A stretch of DNA of 64,000 nt, taken from Zavarzinella sp. Lineage in GTDB: Bacteria; Planctomycetota; Planctomycetia; Gemmatales; Gemmataceae. The DNA lies in NCBI GenBank assembly GCA_041399155.1, contig JAWKTI010000001.1, forward strand, positions 1,674,001 to 1,738,000, given 5' to 3'. The notes under the pieces were generated by a model. It saw only the letters and a list, made by a program, of their open reading frames with translations. It was not told the DNA's origin and ran no database searches. Below, piece after piece: positions 16,945 to 26,925 of the stretch (position 1 is the stretch's first letter; each line of letters opens with the position of its first letter). The position numbers and the translations under genes were made by a program.

Positions 16945-18213
16945 TCAAATCCTGAATATTTCTCTGGTATTATCCCGTAACAGGCGTTTTCCGAGTTGAA
17001 TAGCCTGAGTTTCGTTCAAATTTCCCGTCTGAACAAAATTTTCAGCCAGAACCTGAGCCAGAATTCGGCGGTACATATTAAATTTCGGTAATACAAATTC
17101 CAACTTATAGGCATCACTGTAATACCCGATCAGCTTGGTTTTGGGAACGGCCTGCAGGCGTTCCTGCAAGTCCCTGCCAATATAAGCGGGGATGTTCGAA
17201 TACCACCAGTGGCCGTTCGGGATAACGTTGGGGAAAATCCACGAGTAAGCAACCAACTCCTGATTTTGCCCACTGGTCAGCACCGAAACCGGGAACTTCA
17301 CCGTGGGAAATGCATTAAATAACGCACGGTACTGCAACAGACTGGTGCGTTGATCGAACAGATCCTGACCCTGGAAGACACCATTTTCATAGACCCGGCG
17401 GTTGACACCAATCATGAGATCGAACGGCAAAGAAAATTCGCGGCAAGCCTCTGCCAATTTCCAGAATACCGCACATGCAAGTAGTCGCTCTTCTTCGGCG
17501 GTGCGGCTTTTCTGGGCAAACAACCGATCAAAATTTGCATCATCAACTGCAACGGGTGCGAAATCAGGTGGCAGAGAAATCGCACATGCTTTCGCATTTT
17601 TGCTGAGAAAATGCTGAAATAACGCTGTAATTGCCTGTTTCAACTGCTGTGCATTTTCCACAGTGATGCCGGTGGCTTTTGCCAGGCGTTCCTGCACAGC
17701 AGGATTGCCAATTTGAAAAACCAGGCTGTCCGTGCGTAAGCACGGAACATACACCTGTGGGTCAAAGCCCGCCAGTGGATCATCAAACTCATTGGTAAGG
17801 AAGATTTTTTCCAGATTAGTTTTCTGAAAAACGGTTTTTTCCCAATCTTTGTGCTGAAAACGCTCAACAGAGGTCTGAAATACTGTAGCCGCGTTGTCGG
17901 CACCGATCTGGTCTTTCGATAAGCCCAGAAAAACTTCTGCAATTTCCACAAACCAAGAATATTGTGCCGTATTATCAATTCGTGGAAGATACTCCAGAAG
18001 TCGAGCTACCCGCTCGGCCTTCGGAAAATCTTTCGCCAGATAATCCTGTGGCATCCCCGCGGAGTGGGACAGTTCTGTGTAGTAGTGGTAGCCCAGAATA
18101 TCATCAATGGTGCTGGAAACCGGGCTTAACGGTTCAATATGGGAATGGGGATCGATTAAAGGAATTTCACACAATCCAGAATAAAGATCCTGTTGCAATT
18201 GTGAACTTGTCAT
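16945..18213 (-). CDS. Glucuronate isomerase (UxaC)-like amidohydrolase-fold protein
   Basis: 422-aa protein with the amidohydrolase metal motif DPHSHIEP (His23, His25) near the N-terminus. The C-terminal block GYYSDAYKLEFVLPKFNMYR resembles the end of uronate isomerases, and GHWWYSNIPAYI is also reminiscent of UxaC. These enzymes interconvert D-glucuronate/D-fructuronate or the galacturonate pair in the cytoplasm. Sequence departs noticeably from canonical UxaC, so another sugar-acid substrate is possible. I took ATG 18213, which has GGTGAG upstream; an upstream GTG at 18258 is less likely. It is divergent from the CxxCH protein gene at 18338. Confidence 0.68.
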   Translation of the reverse strand: MTSSQLQQDLYSGLCEIPLIDPHSHIEPLSPVSSTIDDILGYHYYTELSHSAGMPQDYLAKDFPKAERVARLLEYLPRIDNTAQYSWFVEIAEVFLGLSKDQIGADNAATVFQTSVERFQHKDWEKTVFQKTNLEKIFLTNEFDDPLAGFDPQVYVPCLRTDSLVFQIGNPAVQERLAKATGITVENAQQLKQAITALFQHFLSKNAKACAISLPPDFAPVAVDDANFDRLFAQKSRTAEEERLLACAVFWKLAEACREFSLPFDLMIGVNRRVYENGVFQGQDLFDQRTSLLQYRALFNAFPTVKFPVSVLTSGQNQELVAYSWIFPNVIPNGHWWYSNIPAYIGRDLQERLQAVPKTKLIGYYSDAYKLEFVLPKFNMYRRILAQVLAENFVQTGNLNETQAIQLGKRLLRDNTREIFRI

Positions 18214-18337
18214 TCGAATTCTCACCGAGCTTGGCGTACGTTTTGTCGATTTCACCACCGACTTGCCGTTTCACCGTTGACCTGAAAGTACATATCGTTG
18301 ATAATCATTTGTTTTACAGAATGTGGGAGATTTGTTG

Positions 18338-21283
18338 ATGCGTACCTGTTTGATCGTGCTGTGCTTTCTACCTCTGTCGTACGCACAAGGACCAATTGCC
18401 CCTACCGAAGCGAACCCACCTGATAAAGAACAGGCCATGTTCAAACTACCTGCTGGTTTTCAGGTCCAACTTGTTGTAAGCGAACCCACCATTCAGAAGC
18501 CGATGCAAATGGCATGGGACAGTCGTGGGCGGCTGTTTGTCACCTGTTCTGAAGAATACCCTTACCCCGCGAAAGGCAAAGCAGGTAAAGATCGTCTGAT
18601 GATGATGCACGACTTTGGTGCGGATGGCAAACCGCAAAAGACGACAATTTTCGCAGATCAATTGAACATTCCCATTGGCTTGCTGCCGCTGCCTGATGGC
18701 AAGACAGTATTGGTCAGCAGCATCGATACGGAAGGACCGCAACCAGGGTGCTGGATCTACCGACTGACTGATAACAACGGTGATGGCAAAGCGGATCAAC
18801 GGGAAAAACTGTACGGGCCCTTCGGTATTCAGGATACCCACGGAATGGTCAATTCGTTTTTGTTACTCCCGGATGGGTGGGTGTATGCTTGTCATGGTTT
18901 TTCCAACACTTCCAAAGTGAAGGGTACCGATGGACACGAGATCAACGTTCACAGCGGCAACGTTCTTCGCTTCAGGCCAGATGGAAGCCGAATTGAAGTG
19001 GTTTCTCGAGGTCAGGTAAACCCATTTGGGCTGACAGTTGATGAGTATTTTCACATTTATACGTCGGACTGTCATTCGAAGCCGATTACTCAAGTGATTC
19101 CCGGAGCCTATTACGATAGTTTCGGGAAGCCACATGATGGCACTGGCTATGGTCCGGATATGATGCGGCACACCCACCAGTCAACAGGTTTGTGCGGTGC
19201 GTGCTGGTATCAGGCACCACAGTTTCCCAAAGAATATCAAAACAACATTTTCCTTTGCAACGTAGTGACCAATCGCATCAATCGAGACACCATTTCATTT
19301 CGAGGTGCGTCCCCAGTGGCACAGGAAAAGCCAGATTTTCTGGTCAGTGAAGATCCCTGGTTTCGTCCGGTGGATATCAAAGTGGGTCCGGATGGGGCAC
19401 TTTACGTTGCAGACTTTTACAACTGCATCATTGGGCATTACGAAGTACCATTAACCCACCCCCGCCGCGACCGTCAACGTGGGCGGATCTGGCGAATCAG
19501 TTATGCACCGGAAACAGCCAAACCCGTCGCACCCCCAAGTGGGATCCAACATCTGAATGATCAGGACTTAGACGAACTGTTGGGTTCAGAGAACCTCACC
19601 ACAAGATTACTGGCAACTCTGGAGATGCAGCACCGAGGGGCAAAATTGCCTCCTGTGAACCCAAAGCAGAAAGAAAAACCCCAGTACCATGCACACCGTG
19701 CATGGTTGACAAAAGAAGCGTCTGCATCACTTCATGCCCACGAAGTCGCTGCAATTCATCAAACGGTTGCGAGTGCGGTAAGGTTCAATCAGCTCGATGT
19801 TCGATTTGATCCGCTGCAATCAGCACAGATGAAACGGTTGATTGCAGAACAGATGGCAAAATTCGCCAGAACTTCTGATTTACAAGCAGTTTATGGCGAA
19901 TTCATCGCTTCCGCAAACGACCCTTACCTCCACCACACCTGTAAAATCGCTTTGCGGGAAATAATTGCGAAAAACCAATCCACTTGTTGGGAAAAGCTAA
20001 CCCCAGATCAGTGGGTCAGAATCGCCAATTTGCTGACGATTTCCAGAACGAAAGATACCGCAGCATTTGCCGCTAAACTTTTGTCTAATAAGAACTTACA
20101 GCAGGCAGACCGGCTGGCACTGGTGCAGCACGCTATCGACCAGGAAATTGACCCACAGGTGGTGTTCCAGAATTTACAGCATGCAACATTTTCATCTCCT
20201 GCGGAGCAAATTGCTGCAGAAAATACCTGGCTGATTCAGGTGCAACGCAAGAAGGCAGTGATTGCCGCACCGATTAAGGAATATTTTCAGAAAAAATTGA
20301 CACAACTCTTTGCTCAGAAAGCAGTTCGGACAAATCCGGAAATATGTCAGTGGGTAGTAATTTTGCAATTAAAACAGTTTGAACAGGAACTGCAAAACAC
20401 TCTTCAGGCTAGGGAATATCCCACAGAAGTTCGATTGGCTGCAGCTTCTGCCTGGTACCGCCTTGTACCAGAGGACAGCAGCTCAAAACTGGCTGCCAGG
20501 ATGTCAAATTCGTCTGAAACAATCCCACTGCGGGTGGGGATTGCAGAACTGATCGGCCAAAGGGACGATCAGCGGGAAATGATGTTGCAACTGGTTGATA
20601 TCACCCCGGGCCTGCTTCAGGAAGCGATTGGCCTGCAATTGTGTCAAACGATTCCGGGCACCGATGCCCTACTGAAAAAAATTGAGGTGGGCAAAGTTTC
20701 TCCAAGGCTATTGCAGAACAAACTGGTGATCAATCGGATTCGTACGCACCAACAGGCTGGTTTTGAAGCCAAAATCTCGAAATTAACCGCAGGATTACCC
20801 AGCCTCGACCAACGAACCAAAAACTTAATCGTGGCCCGCACGCAGAGCTTTGCTAAATCGCAAGTTGTGGCAGGCACAGGCAGAGAATTGTTTGTCAAGA
20901 ATTGTGCAATCTGCCATCAGGTTGGGAATGAAGGTGGTAAAATTGCCCCGCAATTGGATGGGATTGGGATTCGAGGTCCCGAACGACTTCTCGAAGATAT
21001 CCTGGATCCTTCACGAAATGTGGACCATGCTTTCCGCCAGTCACGAATCGAATTGGACGATGGCACAAATATCGTAGGATTAATCAAAGTCGACGATAAT
21101 AAGCAACTGGTTATCTATGATGGACTTGGGAAAGAATATCGCTTTGAAGCAAATCGCATTGTCAGCAAAAAACACTCGAATCTGTCTGCCATGCCAGCCG
21201 ATTTCGACCAGAAGATCTCAGAGAAAGACCTGGAACAGATTTTGCACTATCTGCTGTCTTTGAAAGCCAGCACTAAAAATTAA
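18338..21283 (+). CDS. PVC-type heme-binding CxxCH protein (membrane-bound dehydrogenase-like)
   Basis: 981-aa secreted protein typical of planctomycetes and verrucomicrobia. From ATG 18338 (GGGAG 8 nt upstream) there is a signal peptide ending SYAQ. An N-terminal NHL/sorbosone-dehydrogenase-like propeller (about 30-400) has PAGFQVQLVVSEPTIQKP, GRLFVTCSEEYPYP, NPFGLTVDEYFHIYTSDCHS and VGPDGALYVADFYNCIIGHYE. A helical, HEAT-like middle region (about 420-830) follows. The C-terminal cytochrome-c domain has heme motif CAICH (about residues 856-860) and a distal LSAMPADFD segment that could give the axial Met. Predicted to be a periplasmic carbohydrate oxidoreductase; substrate unknown. Followed 109 nt later by the TPR gene. 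Confidence 0.9.
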   Translation: MRTCLIVLCFLPLSYAQGPIAPTEANPPDKEQAMFKLPAGFQVQLVVSEPTIQKPMQMAWDSRGRLFVTCSEEYPYPAKGKAGKDRLMMMHDFGADGKPQKTTIFADQLNIPIGLLPLPDGKTVLVSSIDTEGPQPGCWIYRLTDNNGDGKADQREKLYGPFGIQDTHGMVNSFLLLPDGWVYACHGFSNTSKVKGTDGHEINVHSGNVLRFRPDGSRIEVVSRGQVNPFGLTVDEYFHIYTSDCHSKPITQVIPGAYYDSFGKPHDGTGYGPDMMRHTHQSTGLCGACWYQAPQFPKEYQNNIFLCNVVTNRINRDTISFRGASPVAQEKPDFLVSEDPWFRPVDIKVGPDGALYVADFYNCIIGHYEVPLTHPRRDRQRGRIWRISYAPETAKPVAPPSGIQHLNDQDLDELLGSENLTTRLLATLEMQHRGAKLPPVNPKQKEKPQYHAHRAWLTKEASASLHAHEVAAIHQTVASAVRFNQLDVRFDPLQSAQMKRLIAEQMAKFARTSDLQAVYGEFIASANDPYLHHTCKIALREIIAKNQSTCWEKLTPDQWVRIANLLTISRTKDTAAFAAKLLSNKNLQQADRLALVQHAIDQEIDPQVVFQNLQHATFSSPAEQIAAENTWLIQVQRKKAVIAAPIKEYFQKKLTQLFAQKAVRTNPEICQWVVILQLKQFEQELQNTLQAREYPTEVRLAAASAWYRLVPEDSSSKLAARMSNSSETIPLRVGIAELIGQRDDQREMMLQLVDITPGLLQEAIGLQLCQTIPGTDALLKKIEVGKVSPRLLQNKLVINRIRTHQQAGFEAKISKLTAGLPSLDQRTKNLIVARTQSFAKSQVVAGTGRELFVKNCAICHQVGNEGGKIAPQLDGIGIRGPERLLEDILDPSRNVDHAFRQSRIELDDGTNIVGLIKVDDNKQLVIYDGLGKEYRFEANRIVSKKHSNLSAMPADFDQKISEKDLEQILHYLLSLKASTKN

Positions 21284-21392
21284 TTTTCTCTCACATATTG
21301 GCGAAGCTCCCCATTTCGTTCGTACTTTGCCGATAATATGACTTGTGCAGTATTGAAACTGATGTTCTGGGCCCCGGGAAGAGGGAATTGAA

Positions 21393-23657
21393 ATGCGTGT
21401 CTGTTCCGTTCTTGGCCTGTCAGTGGCATGGATCATCTGCACAATGTTGGGCGCATCTGCACAGGATGATTCGCCACAAATCATCCCTGCCAAAGAAGTT
21501 ACATCGACAGATGAAGCTCTCAGAGATGCCCAGGCTCTTTATGGCCTTGGCTTATTGAAGCACCGCGCTGACCACATTCTTACGGCCAAGAAAATACTGG
21601 AAGAGGCACTTCTCAAGGATCAGGAATCGCTCGAAATTCGCAAAATTCTGGTTGATGTTTATGTCAGGCTGGGCAGAAACGATTTGGCATTAGCAGTAGC
21701 CCGAGTGGTGATGCAAAAAGAACCAGAAGATTATATAACCTGTTACAAATATAGCAACTTACTTACCCAGGCGGGCGATATTCCGGAAGCGGTGCGAGCT
21801 TCTCTTCGCACTGCGTTACTGATTCCGGTAGAACAGCGTCCTTCAGAAATGGTGCGTTTATTAGACAAAGCATCCGAGCGTGCGGTAGTTGCAAAAATGT
21901 ACCCCGAGGTACTTTCCAGCACTGCCCGCCTGACCCAACTGATTACCACCCAACGTAAGGAAATATTAACCGGAAATGGAATTCTGGTGGGTGAACTGGA
22001 ACTGATTCTGGCAAATTCGTGGGAACGCAATGGCGATGCCCAATTAGCATTGAAGGATTTCCGGGCGGCAATTGTATCCTTTCGCGAAGCGAATGATGTT
22101 TGTAAAAACAGCAAATATCCCGATGTTCAGGCAAAAATCGCCAGACTTTACTGGCAACTGGCACAAGTGGCTCTTGCCCAGGAAAGCTGGCAACAAGCCT
22201 ATCAATACGCCTCTTTATATGTCGACACCGCTCCAGTTGAACCTGCTGCGTACCGCCTGAAGATGGAACTGCTTCGTAAGCTCAATCGGGAACGGGATGT
22301 TTTGACAGAAGCCAGGCGATTTGCAGCTGAACATTCCCGAGTGCTTGCCGCACAACTGGTGTATGCGGAGCAGTTATCGCGACAACAACCGGAATTCGGC
22401 ACCAGTAAAATCTATCAGAAAGAAGCGGAGAGTATTTTTCTTCGCCTGGCTGGAAAAGAGCCCACAGTGCAGGTTTATCAGGGGCTGTTTCGCTTGTACA
22501 CTCAGCAACAGCGCCAGTCAGATATAATTCAACTGATCGATGCGCAATATCAACAAGTAGAAGAAGCAAAGCAAAAGATCGACCCCCTGGCGAAAGCACA
22601 GTTAGCAGCGATGCTGGAAGTGCTACGAACTGATCGGGAAATTACGAAATCCCTGCTTGTAGTGGCTATTTCTGAATCGCAGCGAACCACAGAACGCTCG
22701 ATGAATACCATCTACTTTCTGGCCTCGATGGCAGAACAGACCCAGCAATTGGAACTTGCTGAACGATTGTTTCGGCAATGTCTGGCTACCGCAGCGGCAG
22801 AAAAAGAAGCAATGGTTTACAGTGCCCTGCTTTCGATCTTGATGAAACAGCGAAAACATCTCGAAGTGGTGCTATTGTGCGAAACCACCCTGAACGATCA
22901 GCGTCGGGCTCGGAACACCAATAAAGTCTTGTTCTACAGCAACTTAGCGTTGGCACAGTTGGAACTTGGGAAGTTTCAGAATGCATTGGATGCCATCGAA
23001 CAGGCAGTACGGATTTCATCTGATACGAACAAAGTGATCCAATCCAGTCGTAAAATTCTCATTCTTTCGACCATGGGTAAATCAACGGAAGCAATCGCAT
23101 TTGGCACTGATTTGTTAAAAAAGCTTAATCAACCAGAGCAAATTCGAACTATCAAGTCTGCTATTGCCCAGGCGTATGGTGCTGCTGGAAAGCATGTTGA
23201 GGCGGAAGAGTTATTACGGTCAATCCTGGAAACTGACCCAGGTTCTGCACTGACTCTGAACAATCTCGGTTACCAACTTGCGGTTCAGAACAGCAGGTTG
23301 GAAGAAGCCGAAGAACTGATTCGCAAAGCAATTCAACTGGATAATCTTAAACGCTCGTTAGCGGATGATGCACCAGAAAACGCTGCCTACTTAGACAGCC
23401 TGGCATGGGTGCTGTTTCGGAGAGGAAAACTGGTTGAAGCAGATGATCTTTTGAAGAAAGCCCTGAACTATCCTGAAGGAAAGGAAGACCCCACAGTGTG
23501 GGACCATTTTGGCGACGTTTCTCATCATTTGGGACGTAGTCAGCAAGCAAAAACTGCGTGGGAAACTGCCCACGAACTACTGAAAGATTCTCAAAAACCT
23601 GTTGATATCAAACACCGCGAGGCAATCGAACGTAAACTAAAATTGTTAAGTTATTGA
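21393..23657 (+). CDS. Secreted tetratricopeptide repeat (TPR) protein
   Basis: 754-aa protein with a signal peptide (SVAWIICTMLGASAQ) and then helical repeats throughout. TPR-like units include DALRDAQALYGLGLLKHRAD-type helices near the N-terminus, LALKDFRAAIVSFREANDVC, ALAQLELGKFQNALDAIEQA, and a clear C-terminal run (LNNLGYQLAVQNSRLEEAEE, LDSLAWVLFRRGKLVEADDL, WDHFGDVSHHLGRSQQAKTA). TPR arrays mediate protein-protein contacts, so this is probably a periplasmic or outer-membrane scaffold. ATG 21393 has AGAGGGA upstream. The next gene starts 15 nt after its stop, suggesting co-transcription. Confidence 0.85.
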   Translation: MRVCSVLGLSVAWIICTMLGASAQDDSPQIIPAKEVTSTDEALRDAQALYGLGLLKHRADHILTAKKILEEALLKDQESLEIRKILVDVYVRLGRNDLALAVARVVMQKEPEDYITCYKYSNLLTQAGDIPEAVRASLRTALLIPVEQRPSEMVRLLDKASERAVVAKMYPEVLSSTARLTQLITTQRKEILTGNGILVGELELILANSWERNGDAQLALKDFRAAIVSFREANDVCKNSKYPDVQAKIARLYWQLAQVALAQESWQQAYQYASLYVDTAPVEPAAYRLKMELLRKLNRERDVLTEARRFAAEHSRVLAAQLVYAEQLSRQQPEFGTSKIYQKEAESIFLRLAGKEPTVQVYQGLFRLYTQQQRQSDIIQLIDAQYQQVEEAKQKIDPLAKAQLAAMLEVLRTDREITKSLLVVAISESQRTTERSMNTIYFLASMAEQTQQLELAERLFRQCLATAAAEKEAMVYSALLSILMKQRKHLEVVLLCETTLNDQRRARNTNKVLFYSNLALAQLELGKFQNALDAIEQAVRISSDTNKVIQSSRKILILSTMGKSTEAIAFGTDLLKKLNQPEQIRTIKSAIAQAYGAAGKHVEAEELLRSILETDPGSALTLNNLGYQLAVQNSRLEEAEELIRKAIQLDNLKRSLADDAPENAAYLDSLAWVLFRRGKLVEADDLLKKALNYPEGKEDPTVWDHFGDVSHHLGRSQQAKTAWETAHELLKDSQKPVDIKHREAIERKLKLLSY

Positions 23658-23672
23658 CCGATTTCAAGCACT

Positions 23673-25211
23673 GTGCCACTGCATTTTCAAACTCCGCAAC
23701 AGGATGGTGAATATCTGGTCTATCCAGACCGGAACCGCTGGACGGTACTTGCCACCAGCAACGATCAATGTTGCAATGCAATCTCAAAGTGGCCCGAGAA
23801 GCAGACTTTTGAGCAGTTTCGCCAGACAGCTAGACAGGAACTCTTGCACTTTCTTCAGGCTGCACCGATCCATGCAAATGTCCCGTGGGTGGTGACTGGC
23901 CATCAACCGGAATTATTTCACCCCGGTGTTTGGCTCAAAAACTTCCTTGCAAGCAACGTAGTATCCGGTGCGTTCAGCCTGAATCTCATCGTCGACCACG
24001 ACATCGCCAGGCCCACAATCACCGTTCCGTTTCTCAAAGAGAAACAATTCCGGAAACATCGTATTCGCTGGCAAATGGGTAGTCCCGCAACGTGGGAGCA
24101 CAGTGCCAACGGTAATACCGAATGGCTGGAAAAAGTGATGGCAGTGTTAGCCCAGTTGCCAGATCGCCCGATATTACTGGATTTGCTGGAAAATCATCCC
24201 GATTTGCGTCAGATTGAACCATCAGAGCCAGTCTGGAAACTTTTTTTTCGCTGGCGAAAACATCTTGAGACCATGTGGGGATGCCAGAACGCCGAACTCG
24301 CCACCAGCGAACTGAGTACGATGACATTTTTCGGTCGCTGGGTGCGTTACCTGGTCCTTCGTGGGCACGATTTCTTAAAAAATTATAATGAATCAATCCA
24401 AGCTTACCGGCTTGAATATGGCATTTCCAACCCTGTACACCCTGCCGCACTGCTCACAAGCGATAATGATCGATATGAACTTCCATTGTGGTATCTTGAA
24501 GGCAATGCACGATTACCTGTAACAGTTGAACGAAAGTCTGATCGTTTCACTATTTACGCCGGTTCTCAGCATTGGGATTGGCCACTGGATGAAGATGACT
24601 TTGTGGCGCAATGGCAGCAACTACCACTCCAGGCTAAACAATTTCGCCCCAAAGCGTTACTGCTCACGTTAATTGCCCGCTTGACGCTGGGTGGGTTGTT
24701 TCTGCATGGAATCGGTGGTGGGCTTTATGATCAGGTGACAGATCGAATTATTCAGACTGAATTTGGAATATCCCCACCGCCATTTGCAGTGGGAACGGGC
24801 ACCCTGCGGCTGAAATGGAATGGACCGATCGTGACACCACGGGATCTCCAGCAAGTAAGACAACAGCTAAGGCGGTCTTACTGGAATCCGCAACAATTTG
24901 TGACTCTTTCAGATGAAATTAATGGCTTGATTTCTGCACGCTTGAAAGCGGTTGGTCAGAGCCCCAGATCAATGCTGGAGCGCCGACTTAAAAACCGGGA
25001 AATTCGAAAATTGAATGCGGAAATTCGCACCCACATGCAACAGAAGTTTGGAGAGCTTATAGAAAAACAAACAAATATAAGCAAATCGCTATATAGCCGA
25101 CAGGCTTTGCAATGGCGGGAGTACCCTTGGATTGTTTACCCACAGGACACTCTACGCACCTTTTTAAGTGGTAACCAGAAGGGATCGCTTAGCGTTGCGG
25201 AATTGCAATAA
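23673..25211 (+). CDS. BshC-like protein (putative bacillithiol ligase superfamily)
   Basis: 512-aa cytoplasmic protein starting at GTG 23673, 15 nt after the TPR gene. The blocks PWVVTGHQPELFHPGVWLKN and NLIVDHDIARPT resemble the N-terminal TGQQ-GL-GPLYTIYK and DDHD regions of BshC, the last enzyme of bacillithiol synthesis. FRPKALLLTLIARLTLGGLF followed by HGIGGGLYDQVTD resembles the BshC SPN-LLRP-YVGGPGE region. A Lys/Arg-rich, probably coiled-coil stretch follows near 420-470. The match is by motif only; the family position is uncertain and no bshA/bshB homologue is in the window. The 3' end overlaps the convergent gene by 23 nt. Confidence 0.5.
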   Translation: MPLHFQTPQQDGEYLVYPDRNRWTVLATSNDQCCNAISKWPEKQTFEQFRQTARQELLHFLQAAPIHANVPWVVTGHQPELFHPGVWLKNFLASNVVSGAFSLNLIVDHDIARPTITVPFLKEKQFRKHRIRWQMGSPATWEHSANGNTEWLEKVMAVLAQLPDRPILLDLLENHPDLRQIEPSEPVWKLFFRWRKHLETMWGCQNAELATSELSTMTFFGRWVRYLVLRGHDFLKNYNESIQAYRLEYGISNPVHPAALLTSDNDRYELPLWYLEGNARLPVTVERKSDRFTIYAGSQHWDWPLDEDDFVAQWQQLPLQAKQFRPKALLLTLIARLTLGGLFLHGIGGGLYDQVTDRIIQTEFGISPPPFAVGTGTLRLKWNGPIVTPRDLQQVRQQLRRSYWNPQQFVTLSDEINGLISARLKAVGQSPRSMLERRLKNREIRKLNAEIRTHMQQKFGELIEKQTNISKSLYSRQALQWREYPWIVYPQDTLRTFLSGNQKGSLSVAELQ

Positions 25212-26262
25212 AGTGGGGCTTCGCCAGAAACAACTTCACTTTGGTAGGCGACTTGGCGTTGGGATCATCAACTTCAATTTCAGATATTTTTGCAGCATGC
25301 TGTGCAATCAGAGGATCGTCTTTATCCACATAGTCCCCCACACAAACATAAGTGGCAGCCCGCGTGTGATAGATGTAGGCTGGCAGTTGCATTTTGCGCA
25401 ACATGGCCACATTATCCCGGGCGATCATCGCTGCCTGCTCCAGTTTGCTGCCTATTTCCTGCGATGCACGTGGGCCAGAATTGCTGGCACCGCTGCTCAT
25501 GACGAATTCACCACCATTTAACGACCGCACTACCATGGTGTATTTGTTTTTGGTTTTGTGAACTAAGCTGTATTCTTCGCTGACATTCAGACTGATTGTG
25601 AAATCATCCAGTTTTTCCACCGTTTGCTCGTGTTGTTCGCCAGCCAGGAGCGGATTTCGACTGGCAAATGCCAGTTTGCACGGATTCCAGTTGTTTTCGA
25701 TTTTTTTTTCTTTGTTATCTTCCTGAAACTCAACCACTTTCCCGGCAAATTCTGTAGGAACCTTTAATTCCCTTACCCATTTGGCATAGGCAGTAGCCGC
25801 TTCAAACGTTTTTAATTCGCCTTCAGGATGTCCTACAAAAACGGAGAACTCGTTATCGATGGGTGAATATCTAAATCTCAACAGTTCCGGAACAAGCGGT
25901 AAACCCTTTTGTTTAATCTCACGGACTCGTTCATTAATTGCTTGAATTCTTTCTTCACGTGCTGCCACTCTTTTCGGATAAGCACTATCAAAGACGTATG
26001 CAGGGATCTTGGCACGGGTCTTCAGAAATTCTGCAAAATTTTCCGCCAGTACCTGGCCACGTTCCCCTTTGAAAGCAGAAACCAGAACAAGATACTTACC
26101 ATGTTCGGGATTCAATGGATAGCGGTGCACTGGTTTCTTGATTTCAGGGGGCATAACCACCACGTTATTCGCACTTTGACCTGGCAGGTCAAACTGAGCC
26201 CAACTGTGGGATACGACACTGGCAGTGAAAGCCAATGCGACGATACACTGGTATCGAAACAT
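25189..26262 (-). CDS. Secreted protein of unknown function
   Basis: 357 aa. I chose ATG 26262 because a GGAGG Shine-Dalgarno precedes it; the in-frame start at 26298 lacks one. There is a signal peptide (IVALAFTASVVSHSWAQ). The mature protein contains YLVLVSAFKGERGQVLAENF and later VGHPEGELKTFEAATAYAKW, FVMSSGASNSGP and LPAYIYHTRAATYVCVGDYV. The pairing of an AYVFDSAYPK segment with a later AYIYHTRAATYVCVG segment suggests two similar SPOR-like alpha/beta halves, but this is only a visual impression. It follows the gene at 26305-26844 by 42 nt, on the same strand as the pfa-ole unit. Confidence 0.6.
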   Translation of the reverse strand: MFRYQCIVALAFTASVVSHSWAQFDLPGQSANNVVVMPPEIKKPVHRYPLNPEHGKYLVLVSAFKGERGQVLAENFAEFLKTRAKIPAYVFDSAYPKRVAAREERIQAINERVREIKQKGLPLVPELLRFRYSPIDNEFSVFVGHPEGELKTFEAATAYAKWVRELKVPTEFAGKVVEFQEDNKEKKIENNWNPCKLAFASRNPLLAGEQHEQTVEKLDDFTISLNVSEEYSLVHKTKNKYTMVVRSLNGGEFVMSSGASNSGPRASQEIGSKLEQAAMIARDNVAMLRKMQLPAYIYHTRAATYVCVGDYVDKDDPLIAQHAAKISEIEVDDPNAKSPTKVKLFLAKPHFIAIPQR

Positions 26263-26304
26263 GAACAACCTCCGAAACTTATCTGGATTCTGCATCAACT
26301 GAAA

Positions 26305-26844
26305 TTACTCGTTATTCTTTTCTGGCATCGGTGCCGGTACTGCAACTGGTGCGGGTGCTGGTGCCACTGGTGCTACCGCTGCATTGCTGCGAAACGTTGT
26401 CATGTCGTGGCGAAGAATTTTGGGAGTATTGTCGTCCAGCACAATCGTGTAGACACCAAATTTGCCAGTATTCACTTCGCAAACATACAACGCCGCCTGA
26501 CCCAACGCCACGTTACCAGTGGTCATCATGAAATGAACATCCGTTTTAGGTGCAATACGGAATTCGCTGACGAGATCGACTTCTGCCCAGCCAGGAACCT
26601 TACCGTCCGTGGTTCGACTGACAATGGTACCCAGTAATTTGCCAGAACGATAATCGAGCAACCAGACAGCATCTACGGGTATCCGTGGATTGATCGATGC
26701 TGCTCCAGTACACATGATGTAATCGGAATAGCGATCATTGCTGGCAGCTTTGACTTCTTTGGAAGATGATGCAAACCACAATCCAGCGACTGCCCCGAAA
26801 ATTACCCCACCAAGTACTGCAAACCAGTGATTGCGGCCTTTCAT
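26305..26844 (-). CDS. Small membrane-anchored protein of unknown function
   Basis: 179 aa. ATG 26844 follows a GTGGGGA motif and is preferred to a GTG at 26856. A single N-terminal hydrophobic segment (WFAVLGGVIFGAVAGLWFA) acts as anchor or signal. The soluble part includes IPVDAVWLLDYRSGKLLGTI and GQAALYVCEVNTGKFGVYTI, two strand-rich units. The C-terminus is a low-complexity Ala/Pro/Val tail. Not recognised. It starts 81 nt after the oleD stop codon and could be the tail of the same transcript, followed by the gene at 25189-26262. Confidence 0.6.
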   Translation of the reverse strand: MKGRNHWFAVLGGVIFGAVAGLWFASSSKEVKAASNDRYSDYIMCTGAASINPRIPVDAVWLLDYRSGKLLGTIVSRTTDGKVPGWAEVDLVSEFRIAPKTDVHFMMTTGNVALGQAALYVCEVNTGKFGVYTIVLDDNTPKILRHDMTTFRSNAAVAPVAPAPAPVAVPAPMPEKNNE

Positions 26845-26925
26845 ATTTATCCCCACATGTAAGCGAACAGACTAACGCGCGGGTAGATAAGGCATTTGCA
26901 AGAATATGTCTAGGGCAATTTCAAC

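Noticed and set aside
25909..26637. 242-codon plus-strand frame opposite the two hypothetical genes after oleD
   Set aside because: Cys/His/Trp-rich antisense composition and no start signal; the minus-strand genes have signal peptides and Shine-Dalgarno motifs.
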